A program made the translations under genes and the position numbers. From NCBI RefSeq assembly GCF_026340675.1, contig NZ_JAPEOX010000001.1:5704001-5768000 (forward strand): a stretch of DNA of 64,000 nt, written 5' to 3'. Positions 53,864 to 62,464 of this stretch are shown here, one piece after another (positions within the stretch are counted from its first letter, which is position 1; each line of letters opens with the position of its first letter). Origin of the DNA: Streptomyces sp. NBC_01264. GTDB taxonomy: Bacteria > Actinomycetota > Actinomycetes > Streptomycetales > Streptomycetaceae. Under the pieces are notes generated by a model. The model was given only the letters and a program-made list of their open reading frames with translations, searched no databases and had not been told where the DNA came from.

Positions 53864-55198
53864 TCAGACGGCACGCCAGGGAAGCTCCGCGGTGACGGTG
53901 GTCCCGCCACCGGCGGGGGAGTCCACGACCAGCACCCCGTCCACGGCGTCGAGCCGCTCGGCCAGCCCGGCCAGCCCCGAACCGGCGGGTCCGGAACCGG
54001 CCACGGCGCCGGCTGCTCCGCCCACTCCGCCCACGCCGTCGTCCTCGACCTGGATCAGCAGCCGGTCGCCGGACTTCCACACGTCGACCCCGGCGGTACG
54101 GGCCCTCGCGTGCTTGCTCACGTTCTGCAGCAGCTCCGACACCGTGAAGTACGCGATCCCCTCGATCGCCGCCGCCGGCCGCGAGGGCAGATCCACCGCC
54201 ACCCGTACGGGCACCGCGCACCGGGAGGCCACCGAGGACAGCGCCGCGTCCAGCCCGCGGTCGGTCAGCACCGCCGGGTGGATGCCCCGGGCCAGGTCCC
54301 GCAGCTCCTGCAGGGCGATCTTCACTTCCCCGTGCGCCTCGTCCACCATCTGCGCGGCGGCCCGCGGGTCCTGCGTCAGCTTCTCCTTCGCCAGCCCCAG
54401 ATCCATGGCCAGCGCCACCAGGCGGGCCTGCGCACCGTCGTGCAGATCGCGCTCGATGCGCCGCAGGTCCGCCGCCGCGGTGTCGACCATGACGCCCCGG
54501 TCGGACTCCAGTTCGCTCACCCGGTTCGCGAGCCGCGACGGTCCGAGCAGCCCGGACACGAGGACCCGGTCGACGGTGGTCAGGGCGCGCACCACCCAGG
54601 GGGTGGCGAGCGTGAGGGCGAGCCCGGTCGCGCAGGTCGCCGCGATGGCGAGCGGGGAGTCCAGATAGAAGGTGTAGGAGTCACCATTCTGGAAGAGCTG
54701 CAGCCCCGGCTGATCGGTGAACGCCGGGAAGACCCAGAACCAGAGCGGGTAGAGCAGCATGGCCCACCCGTAGGCCCAGAAGGTCAGGGCCACGCAGAAG
54801 GCGAACACCGCCCACGGGAAGTGGATCACCGAGTACAGCACGTGCCGCCAGGCGCTCCCGCTCTTGAGCAGTGCCCCCATCCGGGCGATCGCCCCGCCCT
54901 TCGCCGCCCGGATCGGAGCGGGCTCGGCGATGGCGTGGCCGAGCATTCCGCGCACCCGGGCCCGCTCCACGCGCCCGAACCCGCGGCACATGGCCAGCAC
55001 CCCGGCCAGCACCGGGACTCCGAGGAAGGTGACGAGCAGCCCGGCGCCGAGGCTGACGCCGGTGATGGCGAGCGAGAAGTACAGGGTGCTGAGCGGCAGC
55101 CCGAGCATCAGGTACCCGAACTCCCGCCAGGTCCGCCCCGCGAAGGGAGCCCGAACCACCCTGCCGAACCCACTACCCCCGTGTACGCCGCTACCCAT
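53864..55198 (-). CDS. Sensor histidine kinase 1 (HisKA_3 type)
   Basis: The 444-residue membrane kinase has an N-terminal sensor domain with four to five helices (about 25-205, the 'putative sensor' type seen in streptomycetes). The HisKA_3 dimerisation domain follows, with phospho-acceptor His253 in RRIERDLHDGAQARL, then the HATPase domain with SELLQNVSKHARA and DDGVGG. It is a close paralogue of the kinase encoded at 55603-56796: long stretches such as ESDRGV-VDTAAADLRR are nearly identical. ATG 55198 is the likely start. Confidence 0.92.
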   Translation of the reverse strand: MGSGVHGGSGFGRVVRAPFAGRTWREFGYLMLGLPLSTLYFSLAITGVSLGAGLLVTFLGVPVLAGVLAMCRGFGRVERARVRGMLGHAIAEPAPIRAAKGGAIARMGALLKSGSAWRHVLYSVIHFPWAVFAFCVALTFWAYGWAMLLYPLWFWVFPAFTDQPGLQLFQNGDSYTFYLDSPLAIAATCATGLALTLATPWVVRALTTVDRVLVSGLLGPSRLANRVSELESDRGVMVDTAAADLRRIERDLHDGAQARLVALAMDLGLAKEKLTQDPRAAAQMVDEAHGEVKIALQELRDLARGIHPAVLTDRGLDAALSSVASRCAVPVRVAVDLPSRPAAAIEGIAYFTVSELLQNVSKHARARTAGVDVWKSGDRLLIQVEDDGVGGVGGAAGAVAGSGPAGSGLAGLAERLDAVDGVLVVDSPAGGGTTVTAELPWRAV

Positions 55199-55602
55199 AA
55201 CCCCGACCGCCCTTCCTCCACTGTGTCCCCCAACCCTCCCGCCCAGCCCCCCACCCCAACCATCCGGCAGGTCGGCCTCTCCCCCGGGGGGTTAACCCCA
55301 CCCCAGGGAACTCCGCCCGAACGCAACAAGGGGGCCGAACCGCCCTGAGAGCGATCCGACCCCCACCAAATCCAGCCCCGCCGGAGGCCGGCCAAAATCC
55401 AGCCCCGCCGGCGTTTGAGGCGCGGGGGTCCGGGCAGAGCCCGGGGAACGGGCGAAGGGCGGGTAGGGGACTCGGCCCGCGCAGCGGCACGTGCGAGCCG
55501 GCGCCGGCCTACACGGCCCCGCGCAGCGGCACGTGCGGGCCGTCGCCGGCCGAAATCCCAGCCCCGCCGGCGCTTGAGGCGGAACGGGGCCCCGCCCGGG
55601 CC
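55199..55602. repeat. 404-bp kinase-kinase gap filled with dispersed repeat, copy E
   Basis: The gap holds AATCCAGCCCCGCCGG three times in slightly varied form (near 55372, 55398, 55555), the CCGGCGTTTGAGG core (55409) and a CCGGCGCTTGAGG variant (55568). It also holds the AACGGGCGAAGGGCGGGTAG block and two GCGCAGCGGCACGTGCG units (55478, 55521). It matches copy A in order and orientation. No gene is supported. Confidence 0.7.
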
Positions 55603-56796
55603 CTACCGGGCCACCCGCTCCCGCCACGGCAGCTCCGCCGTGACCACGGTCCCCGCCCCCTCGGGGGACTCGACCACCAGCACGCCGTCGACCGCGTCGA
55701 GCCGCTCACCCAGCCCCGCCAGCCCGGACCCGGCGGCCGAGTCCGCGCCGCCCCGCCCGTCGTCCGACACCCTGATCAGCAGCCGCCCGTCGGCGGAGCC
55801 ACCCGTGCGCCACACCTCGACCTCCGCGCACCGCGCCCCCGGCCCCGCGTGCTTGCTCACGTTCTGCAGCAGCTCCGAGACCACGAAGTACGCGATCCCC
55901 TCGATCGCCTCCGCCGGCCGCGCCGGCAGATCCACCGACACCTTCACGGGAACCAGGCACCGCGAGGCCACCGAGGACAGCGCCGCGTCCAGCCCCCGGT
56001 CGGTCAGCACCGCCGGGTGGATCCCGCGCGCGAGGTCCCGCAGCTCCTGCAGGGCGATCTTCACTTCCCCGTGCGCCTCGTCGACCATCGCCGCCGCCCC
56101 CTCGGGGTCCTCCAGCAGCTTCTCCTTCGCCAGGCCCAGCCCCATCGCCAGCGCCACCAGCCGCGCCTGCGCCCCGTCGTGCAGGTCCCGTTCGATGCGC
56201 CGCAGGTCCGCCGCCGCCGTGTCGACCACGACACCCCGGTCGGACTCCAGCTCGGCGATGCGCCGCTCCAGCTCGTCGGAGGGCGACAGCAGGCCCCGTA
56301 CCATCGCCCGGTCCACGTTCGCGAGCCCCCGGACCACCCACGGCAACACCGGCCACAGCACGAACAGCCCGGTCAGCGCCACCGTGAAGGTGGCGATCGC
56401 CCACGGCAGCCGGATCAGCTCGAACAGCACGGTCCGCCACGCCACCGGGTCCTTGAGGCTCGCCCAGAGCCAGGGGAAGAACCCGCCGGACCGGCCCGGC
56501 CCGGGCATCGGCGTCGGCTCGTCGACCCGTACGCCCAAGAGGTCGCGGGCCCGCGCCCGTTCCAGCCGTCCCAACTGGCGAGACAGGAACAGACCGCCTG
56601 CGAACAGCGGCAGACCGATCGCGGTCACCGACAGACCGCCCGCGGTCGCCACCATCACCACCGTGTAGACGAACCCGATGAGGGCGGCGGGCAAATTGCT
56701 CAGCAGGTAGGCGATTTCCTTCCACGTCACGGCACCGAAGGGTGCGCGTACGGGCGGAGGAACGCCGTCGTCGGGGGGGTGCTTGCTCGCGGTCAT
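55603..56796 (-). CDS. Sensor histidine kinase 2 (HisKA_3 type), paralogue of kinase 1
   Basis: The 397-residue kinase has an N-terminal sensor domain with about four helices, His206 in IERDLHDGAQ, the same HPAVLTDRGLDAALSSVASR block as kinase 1, and an HATPase domain (SELLQNVSKHAG, DDGRGG). Its membrane part is shorter than that of kinase 1, losing the region around residues 140-180. The ATG at 56796 is chosen because it starts the conserved VRAPFGAVTWKEIAYL segment closely. The two kinases and the single regulator lie in one orientation, which suggests tandem duplication of the kinase. Confidence 0.92.
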   Translation of the reverse strand: MTASKHPPDDGVPPPVRAPFGAVTWKEIAYLLSNLPAALIGFVYTVVMVATAGGLSVTAIGLPLFAGGLFLSRQLGRLERARARDLLGVRVDEPTPMPGPGRSGGFFPWLWASLKDPVAWRTVLFELIRLPWAIATFTVALTGLFVLWPVLPWVVRGLANVDRAMVRGLLSPSDELERRIAELESDRGVVVDTAAADLRRIERDLHDGAQARLVALAMGLGLAKEKLLEDPEGAAAMVDEAHGEVKIALQELRDLARGIHPAVLTDRGLDAALSSVASRCLVPVKVSVDLPARPAEAIEGIAYFVVSELLQNVSKHAGPGARCAEVEVWRTGGSADGRLLIRVSDDGRGGADSAAGSGLAGLGERLDAVDGVLVVESPEGAGTVVTAELPWRERVAR

Positions 56797-56889
56797 GCGC
56801 CTACCCTGCCAAGCCCGCGGCCCCTCGTGCCATGGGGTAGCCGGGCCGAGGTAAACGGGGGATAACCCCACCCCGTGGAGCCCAGGCCC

Positions 56890-56895
56890 TAGACT
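56890..56895 (+). promoter_or_regulatory. Candidate -10 box of the second nuo operon
   Basis: TAGACT fits the TAnnnT pattern and lies 58 bases before the nuoA2 start. No clear -35 box is seen. No Rex-like TGTGAA inverted repeat is present here, unlike ahead of nuoA. A short palindrome GATCAACCTGATC (56909-56921) lies just downstream. Confidence 0.3.
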
Positions 56896-56952
56896 CCCGT
56901 CCGTACCAGATCAACCTGATCGTCGACAGTGGCCGAGGAACGAGGAACGGAC

Positions 56953-57360
56953 GTGCCCGAACCAACGGTATCGACCGTATCCGTGCTCGCGGCGGACTAC
57001 TTCCGGACGTATTCGGTCGTCGGCCTCCTGGCCGCGCTCGGTGTGCTCTTCGTGGCGGTGGCCTTCGGCGCCAACCGCCTGCTGAGCCCGGCCGTCCCGA
57101 CCCGCGAGAAGCTGCTGACCTACGAGTGCGGCGTGGACCCGGTCGGCGAGGGCTGGGCGCACACCCAGGTCCGCTACTACGTCTACGCCTTCCTCTACGT
57201 CATCTTCGCCGTCGACTCGATCTTCCTCTTCCCCTGGGCGACGGTGTTCGCCGCCGCCGGTTACGGCGCCACGACGCTGGTGGAGATGTTCATCTTCCTC
57301 GGCTTCCTGGCCGTCGGCCTGCTCTACGCGTACAAGAAGGGCGTCCTCGAATGGCTGTGA
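56953..57360 (+). CDS. nuoA2: Complex-I-like subunit A, second copy
   Basis: The 135-residue three-helix subunit has [15 protein letters not shown] and the acid-bearing [14 protein letters not shown] helix. The GTG 56953 has GAGGAAC about 8 bases upstream; GTG 56929 is an alternative. It opens the second nuo operon A-B-C-H-I-J-K-L. It is clearly diverged from the first NuoA, not a recent duplicate. Confidence 0.94.
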   Translation: MPEPTVSTVSVLAADYFRTYSVVGLLAALGVLFVAVAFGANRLLSPAVPTREKLLTYECGVDPVGEGWAHTQVRYYVYAFLYVIFAVDSIFLFPWATVFAAAGYGATTLVEMFIFLGFLAVGLLYAYKKGVLEWL

Positions 57361-57986
57361 CCCCGGCCGGTACCCCGGCCACGGAGTCGGAGCCGCAGCT
57401 GCTCCCGGAGCCGAAGCGGCTGGGCGTCCTGTCCCGCCTCGCGCCCGAGCCCATGAAGGTGGTCCTCAACTGGGGCCGCCGCTACAGCCTGTGGGTCTTC
57501 AACTTCGGCCTCGCCTGCTGCGCGATCGAGTTCATCGCGGCCTCGATGGCCCGCCACGACTTCATCCGGCTCGGCGTCATCCCCTTCGCACCCGGCCCGC
57601 GCCAGGCGGACCTCATGATCGTCTCCGGCACGGTGACGGACAAGATGGCCCCGGCCGTCAAGCGGCTCTACGAGCAGATGCCCGAGCCCAAGTACGTCAT
57701 CTCCTTCGGCGCCTGCTCCAACTGCGGCGGCCCGTACTGGGACTCGTACTCGGTGACCAAGGGCGTCGACCAGATCATCCCGGTCGACGTCTACGTCCCC
57801 GGCTGCCCGCCCCGCCCCGAGGCCCTCCTCCAGGGCATCCTCAAGCTCCAGGAGAAGATCGCCCGCGAATCGCTGGCGGAGCGCTACGCGAACACGCCCG
57901 CGCCGTCCCCGGCACAGCTCACGAGCGGCCTGATCACCCCGCCCCCCGCCCCCACCTCCACCCCTGCTCCCGGGACGGACGCGTGA
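57351..57986 (+). CDS. nuoB2: Complex-I-like subunit B, second copy
   Basis: The 211-residue subunit retains all N2 cluster ligands: [18 protein letters not shown] and [21 protein letters not shown] is also intact. The first 30 residues and the last 30 (Pro/Ala/Thr-rich) are extra. The ATG overlaps the nuoA2 stop by 10 bases. With the cluster intact it should still carry electrons, although no partner NuoD is encoded next to it. Confidence 0.94.
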   Translation: MAVTPAGTPATESEPQLLPEPKRLGVLSRLAPEPMKVVLNWGRRYSLWVFNFGLACCAIEFIAASMARHDFIRLGVIPFAPGPRQADLMIVSGTVTDKMAPAVKRLYEQMPEPKYVISFGACSNCGGPYWDSYSVTKGVDQIIPVDVYVPGCPPRPEALLQGILKLQEKIARESLAERYANTPAPSPAQLTSGLITPPPAPTSTPAPGTDA

Positions 57987-59935
57987 ACCTCTACGACTCC
58001 CTCCCCGACGCGGCGGGAACGGTCTTCGGCGAGGAAGCGGTCGGCTCCTTCGCGTACTCCGTCCTCACGGTCGACGTCCCCACCGCGAGCTGGATCCCCG
58101 CGCTGGAGATCGCCCGCGACAAGCTGGGCTGCACCTACTTCGACTGGCTGAGCGCGGTCGACGAGCCGGGCACCGGCTTCCGCATCTGCGCGCACGTCGT
58201 CTCCCTGGAGAACCACCGGGTACGCCGCCTCCTGCTGCGCACCACCGTCCCGCACTCGGCGCCCTCCCTGCCCTCGGCGGTCTCGATCTACGCCGGCGCG
58301 GAATGGCACGAGCGCGAGACCTGGGAGATGTTCGGGGTCGCGTTCACGGACCACCCGAACCTCGTCCCGCTCCTCCTCCCCGAGAACTTCGAGGGCCACC
58401 CGCTGCGCAAGGACTTCGTCCTCGCGGCGCGCGTGGCCAAGGCCTGGCCGGGCGCGAAGGAGCCGGGCGAGGCGCACGACCCGGACGCCCCGAAGCGCCG
58501 CCAGATGCTCCCGCCGGGCGTCCCGGACCCCAACGACTGGGGGCCCATGAAGGGCCAGCTCCCGCCGGCCCCCACCCGCCCCGCCCGCACCCCCCGCGCG
58601 GCGGCCGGCACCCCGGGCGACCGCCCGGCCCGCACCCCGCGCACCGCGGCGGGCGCCGCCGGCGACCGCCCGGCCCGCGAAGGCACCCCGCCCGAAGCCC
58701 TGAAGCCCCCGTCCGAGGAGACCCCGGCCCGCCCGGCCCGCCGCTCCCGCTCGGTCACGGACGGCTCGGCAAGCCAAACCGCAGCCCCGCCCTCCGGAAC
58801 GACCCCGCCTTCGGCGGGCACCCCGGCGGCCCCGGCCTCCGGAGCGCCCCTGCCTTCGGCGGGCGCCTCGGCGGCTCCGGCGTCTGGAGCGACCCTGCCT
58901 TCGACGGGCACCCCGGGGGCCCCGGCGTCTGGAGCGACCCTGCCTTCGGCGGGCACCCCGGGTGCCCCGGCGTCTGGATCAACCCCGCCTTCGACGGGTG
59001 TCCCGGCGGCCCCGGCTTCCGGAGCGACCCCGCCCTCGGCGGGGGCCCCGGCAGCTCCGGCCGACGTGGCCCCAGGAGCCCCTGCGGCTTCGCCGGATGC
59101 CCCGCCTTTGGCGGAAGCCTCCGCGGCCTCGGCGCGCCCGGCCCGCCGCTCCCGCTCGGCCGCGGAAGGCTCCGCGAGCCAGGCGGAGTACCCGGCCGAC
59201 CCGGCGGGCGCCCCGCAGCCGGACCCGGAAACGGGCGCAGCCCCTGCGCGCACGCCGCGCCGTACGCGCTCGGTCGCGGACGGCTCCGCGAGCCAGTCGG
59301 CCGCAACCCCGGCCGAAGCCGAGGGCACGCCCGCGGCGGAACCCCAGGCCCCCGCACGCCCGCTCCGCGGCAGCCCGGACGCCCCCTGGCACAACCCGAA
59401 GCCCGCCTTCGACACCTCGGCGACGGAACCGGCCGCTCCGGCCACCTCAGCCGACCAATCGGCTTCGGCCGCTCCCGCGACCCCGACCGACCCGGCGCCC
59501 CCGGCCCCTGCGGCGGCTCCGGCCAGGGCCGAACCGACCGCTCCGGTGCCCCCGGCACCTGCGGCGACTCCGGCGACGGCCGCTCCGACCGACCCGGCGC
59601 CCCCGGCCCCTGCGGCGGCTCCGGCCACGGCCGAACCGACCGCTCCGGTGCCCCCGGCACCTGCGGCGACTCCGGCGACGGCCGCTCCGGCCGTACCGGC
59701 GGACCAGGCCGCTTCGGCCGACGGCCCGGCGGGTTCCGCCGAGCCCGGGTCGGAGCAGGAGCCCGAGTCCGAGCCCGAGTCCGAGCCCGAGTACGGGTCC
59801 GAGCCCGAGTCCGAGCCCGAGTCCGGGTCCGGGCCCGAGCAGGAGCCCGGGTCCAAGTCCGGCCCCGAGACGGACCCCTCGGAGACGGACGCCACCCCCA
59901 ACGACCCCAACGACCCCACCGGAGGCGCCGCGTGA
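57983..59935 (+). CDS. nuoC2: Complex-I-like subunit C with a 450-residue repetitive tail
   Basis: The protein has 650 residues, against 170-250 for normal NuoC. Residues 1 to about 190 are NuoC-like, with [20 protein letters not shown] and [13 protein letters not shown]. The rest is low-complexity. It has three scattered copies of a basic RPARRSRS(V/A)xxGSASQ motif, six 15-residue repeats [15 protein letters not shown] (about 271-360), two copies of [20 protein letters not shown] (516-572) and an acidic ESEPESEP run near the end. Reading frame and codon bias hold to the stop, and nuoH2 overlaps it by 4 bases, so the tail is translated. It contains no NuoD sequence. A flexible, disordered region is expected; its role is unknown. 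Confidence 0.88.
   Translation: MNLYDSLPDAAGTVFGEEAVGSFAYSVLTVDVPTASWIPALEIARDKLGCTYFDWLSAVDEPGTGFRICAHVVSLENHRVRRLLLRTTVPHSAPSLPSAVSIYAGAEWHERETWEMFGVAFTDHPNLVPLLLPENFEGHPLRKDFVLAARVAKAWPGAKEPGEAHDPDAPKRRQMLPPGVPDPNDWGPMKGQLPPAPTRPARTPRAAAGTPGDRPARTPRTAAGAAGDRPAREGTPPEALKPPSEETPARPARRSRSVTDGSASQTAAPPSGTTPPSAGTPAAPASGAPLPSAGASAAPASGATLPSTGTPGAPASGATLPSAGTPGAPASGSTPPSTGVPAAPASGATPPSAGAPAAPADVAPGAPAASPDAPPLAEASAASARPARRSRSAAEGSASQAEYPADPAGAPQPDPETGAAPARTPRRTRSVADGSASQSAATPAEAEGTPAAEPQAPARPLRGSPDAPWHNPKPAFDTSATEPAAPATSADQSASAAPATPTDPAPPAPAAAPARAEPTAPVPPAPAATPATAAPTDPAPPAPAAAPATAEPTAPVPPAPAATPATAAPAVPADQAASADGPAGSAEPGSEQEPESEPESEPEYGSEPESEPESGSGPEQEPGSKSGPETDPSETDATPNDPNDPTGGAA
58793..59062 (+). 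repeat. Six in-frame 45-bp repeats inside nuoC2
   Basis: Six consecutive units encode variants of [15 protein letters not shown]. Copies 3 and 4 differ by only a few bases, so unequal crossing-over or slippage looks recent. Confidence 0.9.
59528..59692 (+). repeat. Long direct repeat inside nuoC2, period 102 bp
   Basis: A block of about 62 bases encoding [20 protein letters not shown] occurs at 59528 and again at 59630, separated by the related [13 protein letters not shown] unit. The copies appear identical. Confidence 0.85.
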
Positions 59936-60900
59936 ACGACGTCCTCGACGTCGCCCTGCGGCTGATCGTCGTCTTCGCCGTCTTCCTCGTGCTCCCGCTC
60001 GTCGTCGGGCAGACCGAGCACAAGGTGATGGCCCACATGCAGGGCCGCCTCGGCCCCATGTACGCAGGCGGCTTCCACGGCTGGGCCCAGCTCGTCGCCG
60101 ACGGAGTCAAGTTCGCGCAGAAGGAAGACATCGTCCCGGCCAACGCCGACCGCCGCGTCTTCCAGCTCGCCCCCGCCGTCGCACTCCTCCCGTACCTCCT
60201 CGTCCTCCTCGCCATCCCCATCGGCCCCGGCGAGGGCGCCGTCGGCCAGGTCATCGACGCCGGGCTCTTCTTCGCGCTCGCCGTCATGGGCATCGGCGTG
60301 CTCGGCTCGCTCATGGCCGGCTGGGCCTCCGCGAACAAGTTCTCCCTCCTCGGAGGCCTCCGCACCGCCGCCCAGCTGCTCGCCTACGAGCTCCCCATGC
60401 TGCTCGCGGCGGCCTCGGTCGCCATGGCCGCCGGCACGGTGTCGCTCCCCGGCATCGTCGGCGCCTTCGAGTGGTGGTGGCTGCCCTGGCAGATCGTCGG
60501 CGGGCTCGTCTTCTTCACCGCCGGCCTCGCCGAACTCCAGCGGCCCCCCTTCGACATGCCCGTCGCCGACTCCGAGATCATCTTCGGCGCGTACACCGAG
60601 TACACCGGCCTGCGCTTCGCCCTGTTCCTGCTCGCCGAGTACGCCGGCATCGTCGTCCTGTGCGCCCTGACCACCGTCCTCTTCCTGGGCGGCTGGCACG
60701 GCCCCTTCGGCGGCGACGGCTTCGGCTGGGTCTGGACCCTGCTCAAGATCGCCGCGCTCTCCTTCGTGGTGATCTGGCTCCGCGTGAGCTACCCCCGACT
60801 GCGCGAGGACCAGCTGCAGAAGCTCGCCTGGACCGTACTCATCCCGCTCGCGCTCGCCCAGATCGCGCTCACCGGCATCGTGAAGGTGGCGATCCAGTAA
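59932..60900 (+). CDS. nuoH2: Complex-I-like subunit H, second copy
   Basis: The 322-residue membrane subunit has about eight helices, with EHKVMAHMQGRLGPMYAGG replacing the usual ERKxxAxxQxRxGP, and ELQRPPFDMPVADSEI in the quinone-facing loop. It lacks the C-terminal extension of the first NuoH. The GTG overlaps the nuoC2 stop by 4 bases. Its stop abuts the nuoI2 ATG. Confidence 0.94.
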   Translation: MNDVLDVALRLIVVFAVFLVLPLVVGQTEHKVMAHMQGRLGPMYAGGFHGWAQLVADGVKFAQKEDIVPANADRRVFQLAPAVALLPYLLVLLAIPIGPGEGAVGQVIDAGLFFALAVMGIGVLGSLMAGWASANKFSLLGGLRTAAQLLAYELPMLLAAASVAMAAGTVSLPGIVGAFEWWWLPWQIVGGLVFFTAGLAELQRPPFDMPVADSEIIFGAYTEYTGLRFALFLLAEYAGIVVLCALTTVLFLGGWHGPFGGDGFGWVWTLLKIAALSFVVIWLRVSYPRLREDQLQKLAWTVLIPLALAQIALTGIVKVAIQ

Positions 60901-61512
60901 ATGCCTCCCATCCCCGGCTCCGGCCTCGCCAAGGGCCTGGCCGTCACGCTGCGCACGATGACGAAGCGCTCGCACACCGCTCAGTACCCCGAGGTACAGC
61001 CCGAACTCTCGCCGCGCTCGCGCGGGGTCATCGGCCTGTTCGAGGAGAACTGCACGGTCTGCATGCTGTGCGCGCGCGAGTGCCCCGACTGGTGCATCTA
61101 CATCGACTCCCACAAGGAGACGGTGCCGGCCGCCGTACCCGGTGGCCGTGAGCGCAGCCGCAACGTCCTCGACCGCTTCGCCATCGACTTCTCCCTCTGC
61201 ATGTACTGCGGCATCTGCATCGAGGTGTGCCCCTTCGACGCACTGTTCTGGTCGCCGGAGTTCGAGTACGCCGAGACCGACATCCACGAACTGACCCACG
61301 AGCGCGACAAGCTGCGCGAGTGGATGTGGACCGTCCCGGCCCCGCCCGCCCTGGACCCGGCCGCCGAGGAGCCCAAGGAGATCGCGGCCGCCCGCAAGGC
61401 CGTGGAGAAGGCGGAGGCCGCAGCCGCGGCAGCCGCCGCCGCAGCAGCCGCAGAGGCGAACCCCGACACCACCGCCCCGGACTCGCCCCCGGCCCCGGAA
61501 GGAGACGCGTGA
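60901..61512 (+). CDS. nuoI2: Complex-I-like subunit I, second copy
   Basis: The 203-residue two-cluster subunit has [12 protein letters not shown] and [12 protein letters not shown] motifs, so both 4Fe-4S clusters can form. The C-terminal 60 residues are Ala-rich (a run of about 11 Ala/Glu at [13 protein letters not shown]) and acidic. The ATG follows the nuoH2 stop with no gap. In the absence of E, F and G it would be the likely entry point for electrons from a ferredoxin. Confidence 0.93.
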   Translation: MPPIPGSGLAKGLAVTLRTMTKRSHTAQYPEVQPELSPRSRGVIGLFEENCTVCMLCARECPDWCIYIDSHKETVPAAVPGGRERSRNVLDRFAIDFSLCMYCGICIEVCPFDALFWSPEFEYAETDIHELTHERDKLREWMWTVPAPPALDPAAEEPKEIAAARKAVEKAEAAAAAAAAAAAAEANPDTTAPDSPPAPEGDA

Positions 61513-62090
61513 TCACCGCAGCCGCCCAAGGCAACGGCTTCCTCTCCCCGACCGGCGTCGAGATCGCCTTCGTCCTCGTCGGCCTCGCCACCCTCGGCGC
61601 GGCCGCCGTCACGGTCACCACCAAGCAGCTCGTGCACGCCGCCCTGTGGCTGGTCGTCGCCCTCGGCGGGATCGCCGTCGAGTACCTGCTGCTGACCGCC
61701 GAGTTCATCGCCTGGGTCCAGGTCCTGATCTACCTCGGTTCCGTGGTCGTCCTCCTCCTCTTCGGTCTGATGCTCACCAAGGCCCCGATCGGCCGCTCAC
61801 CGGACGCCGACTCCGGCAACCGCCCGGTCGCGCTCGGCGTCGCCCTCGTCGCGGCCGCCGCGCTCGTCTGGGTGGTCGTCGACGCCTTCCGCACGACCTG
61901 GATCGACCTCGACGGCCCCGCCCAGGGCTCCACCAAGGTCTCCGGGGAAATCCTCTTCCGCCACTGGGTGCTGCCCTTCGAGGCGCTCTCCGTCCTCCTC
62001 CTCGCGGCCCTGATCGGCGCCATCGTGCTGTCCCGCAAGGACACCCCCGACACCGCGCCGCCCGCCACCGACAAGAAGGGGCAGCGCTGA
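61509..62090 (+). CDS. nuoJ2: Complex-I-like subunit J, second copy
   Basis: The 193-residue membrane subunit has five helices with [28 protein letters not shown] 61509 overlaps the nuoI2 stop by 4 bases. It lacks the long charged tail found in the first NuoJ. Confidence 0.92.
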   Translation: MITAAAQGNGFLSPTGVEIAFVLVGLATLGAAAVTVTTKQLVHAALWLVVALGGIAVEYLLLTAEFIAWVQVLIYLGSVVVLLLFGLMLTKAPIGRSPDADSGNRPVALGVALVAAAALVWVVVDAFRTTWIDLDGPAQGSTKVSGEILFRHWVLPFEALSVLLLAALIGAIVLSRKDTPDTAPPATDKKGQR

Positions 62091-62464
62091 TGCACCTCGC
62101 CTACCCCGCCGTGCTGGCGGCGCTCCTCTTCTGCACGGGCCTGTACGGAGTGCTCGCCCGCCGCAACGCCATCCTGGTCCTGATGTCCGTCGAGCTGATG
62201 CTCAACGCCGTCAACCTCAACCTGGTGGCCTTCGACGTCTGGCTGCGCGACAGCCTGCACGCCGGCCAGGCCCTGACCCTCTTCACCATCGCCATCGCCG
62301 CCGCCGAGATCGGCATCGGCCTCGCGATCGTGCTGATGGTCTACCGCAACCGGGGCACCGCGGACGTCGACCGCCTGCGCGACACCGCCGAGGGCCACGA
62401 GCCGGACGGCTTTGCCTCCGACAGTGCGCACAGCGCGAACCCTGCGACCGGAGCCGCCGCGTGA
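62090..62464 (+). CDS. nuoK2: Complex-I-like subunit K, second copy
   Basis: The 124-residue three-helix subunit keeps both channel glutamates ([12 protein letters not shown] and [11 protein letters not shown]). About 25 residues after the last helix are extra and polar. Its ATG overlaps the nuoJ2 stop by one base. Confidence 0.93.
   Translation: MHLAYPAVLAALLFCTGLYGVLARRNAILVLMSVELMLNAVNLNLVAFDVWLRDSLHAGQALTLFTIAIAAAEIGIGLAIVLMVYRNRGTADVDRLRDTAEGHEPDGFASDSAHSANPATGAAA

Noticed and set aside
57983..59935. A possible NuoCD fusion in the second nuo operon
   Set aside because: No NuoD motif such as GPQHPSTHG appears in the 450-residue tail; it is purely repetitive.
58288..61299. A 1003-residue minus-strand frame across the nuoC2 tail
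   Set aside because: The antisense frame mirrors the repeats of nuoC2; codon bias supports the plus strand, which ends with a nuoH2 overlap.
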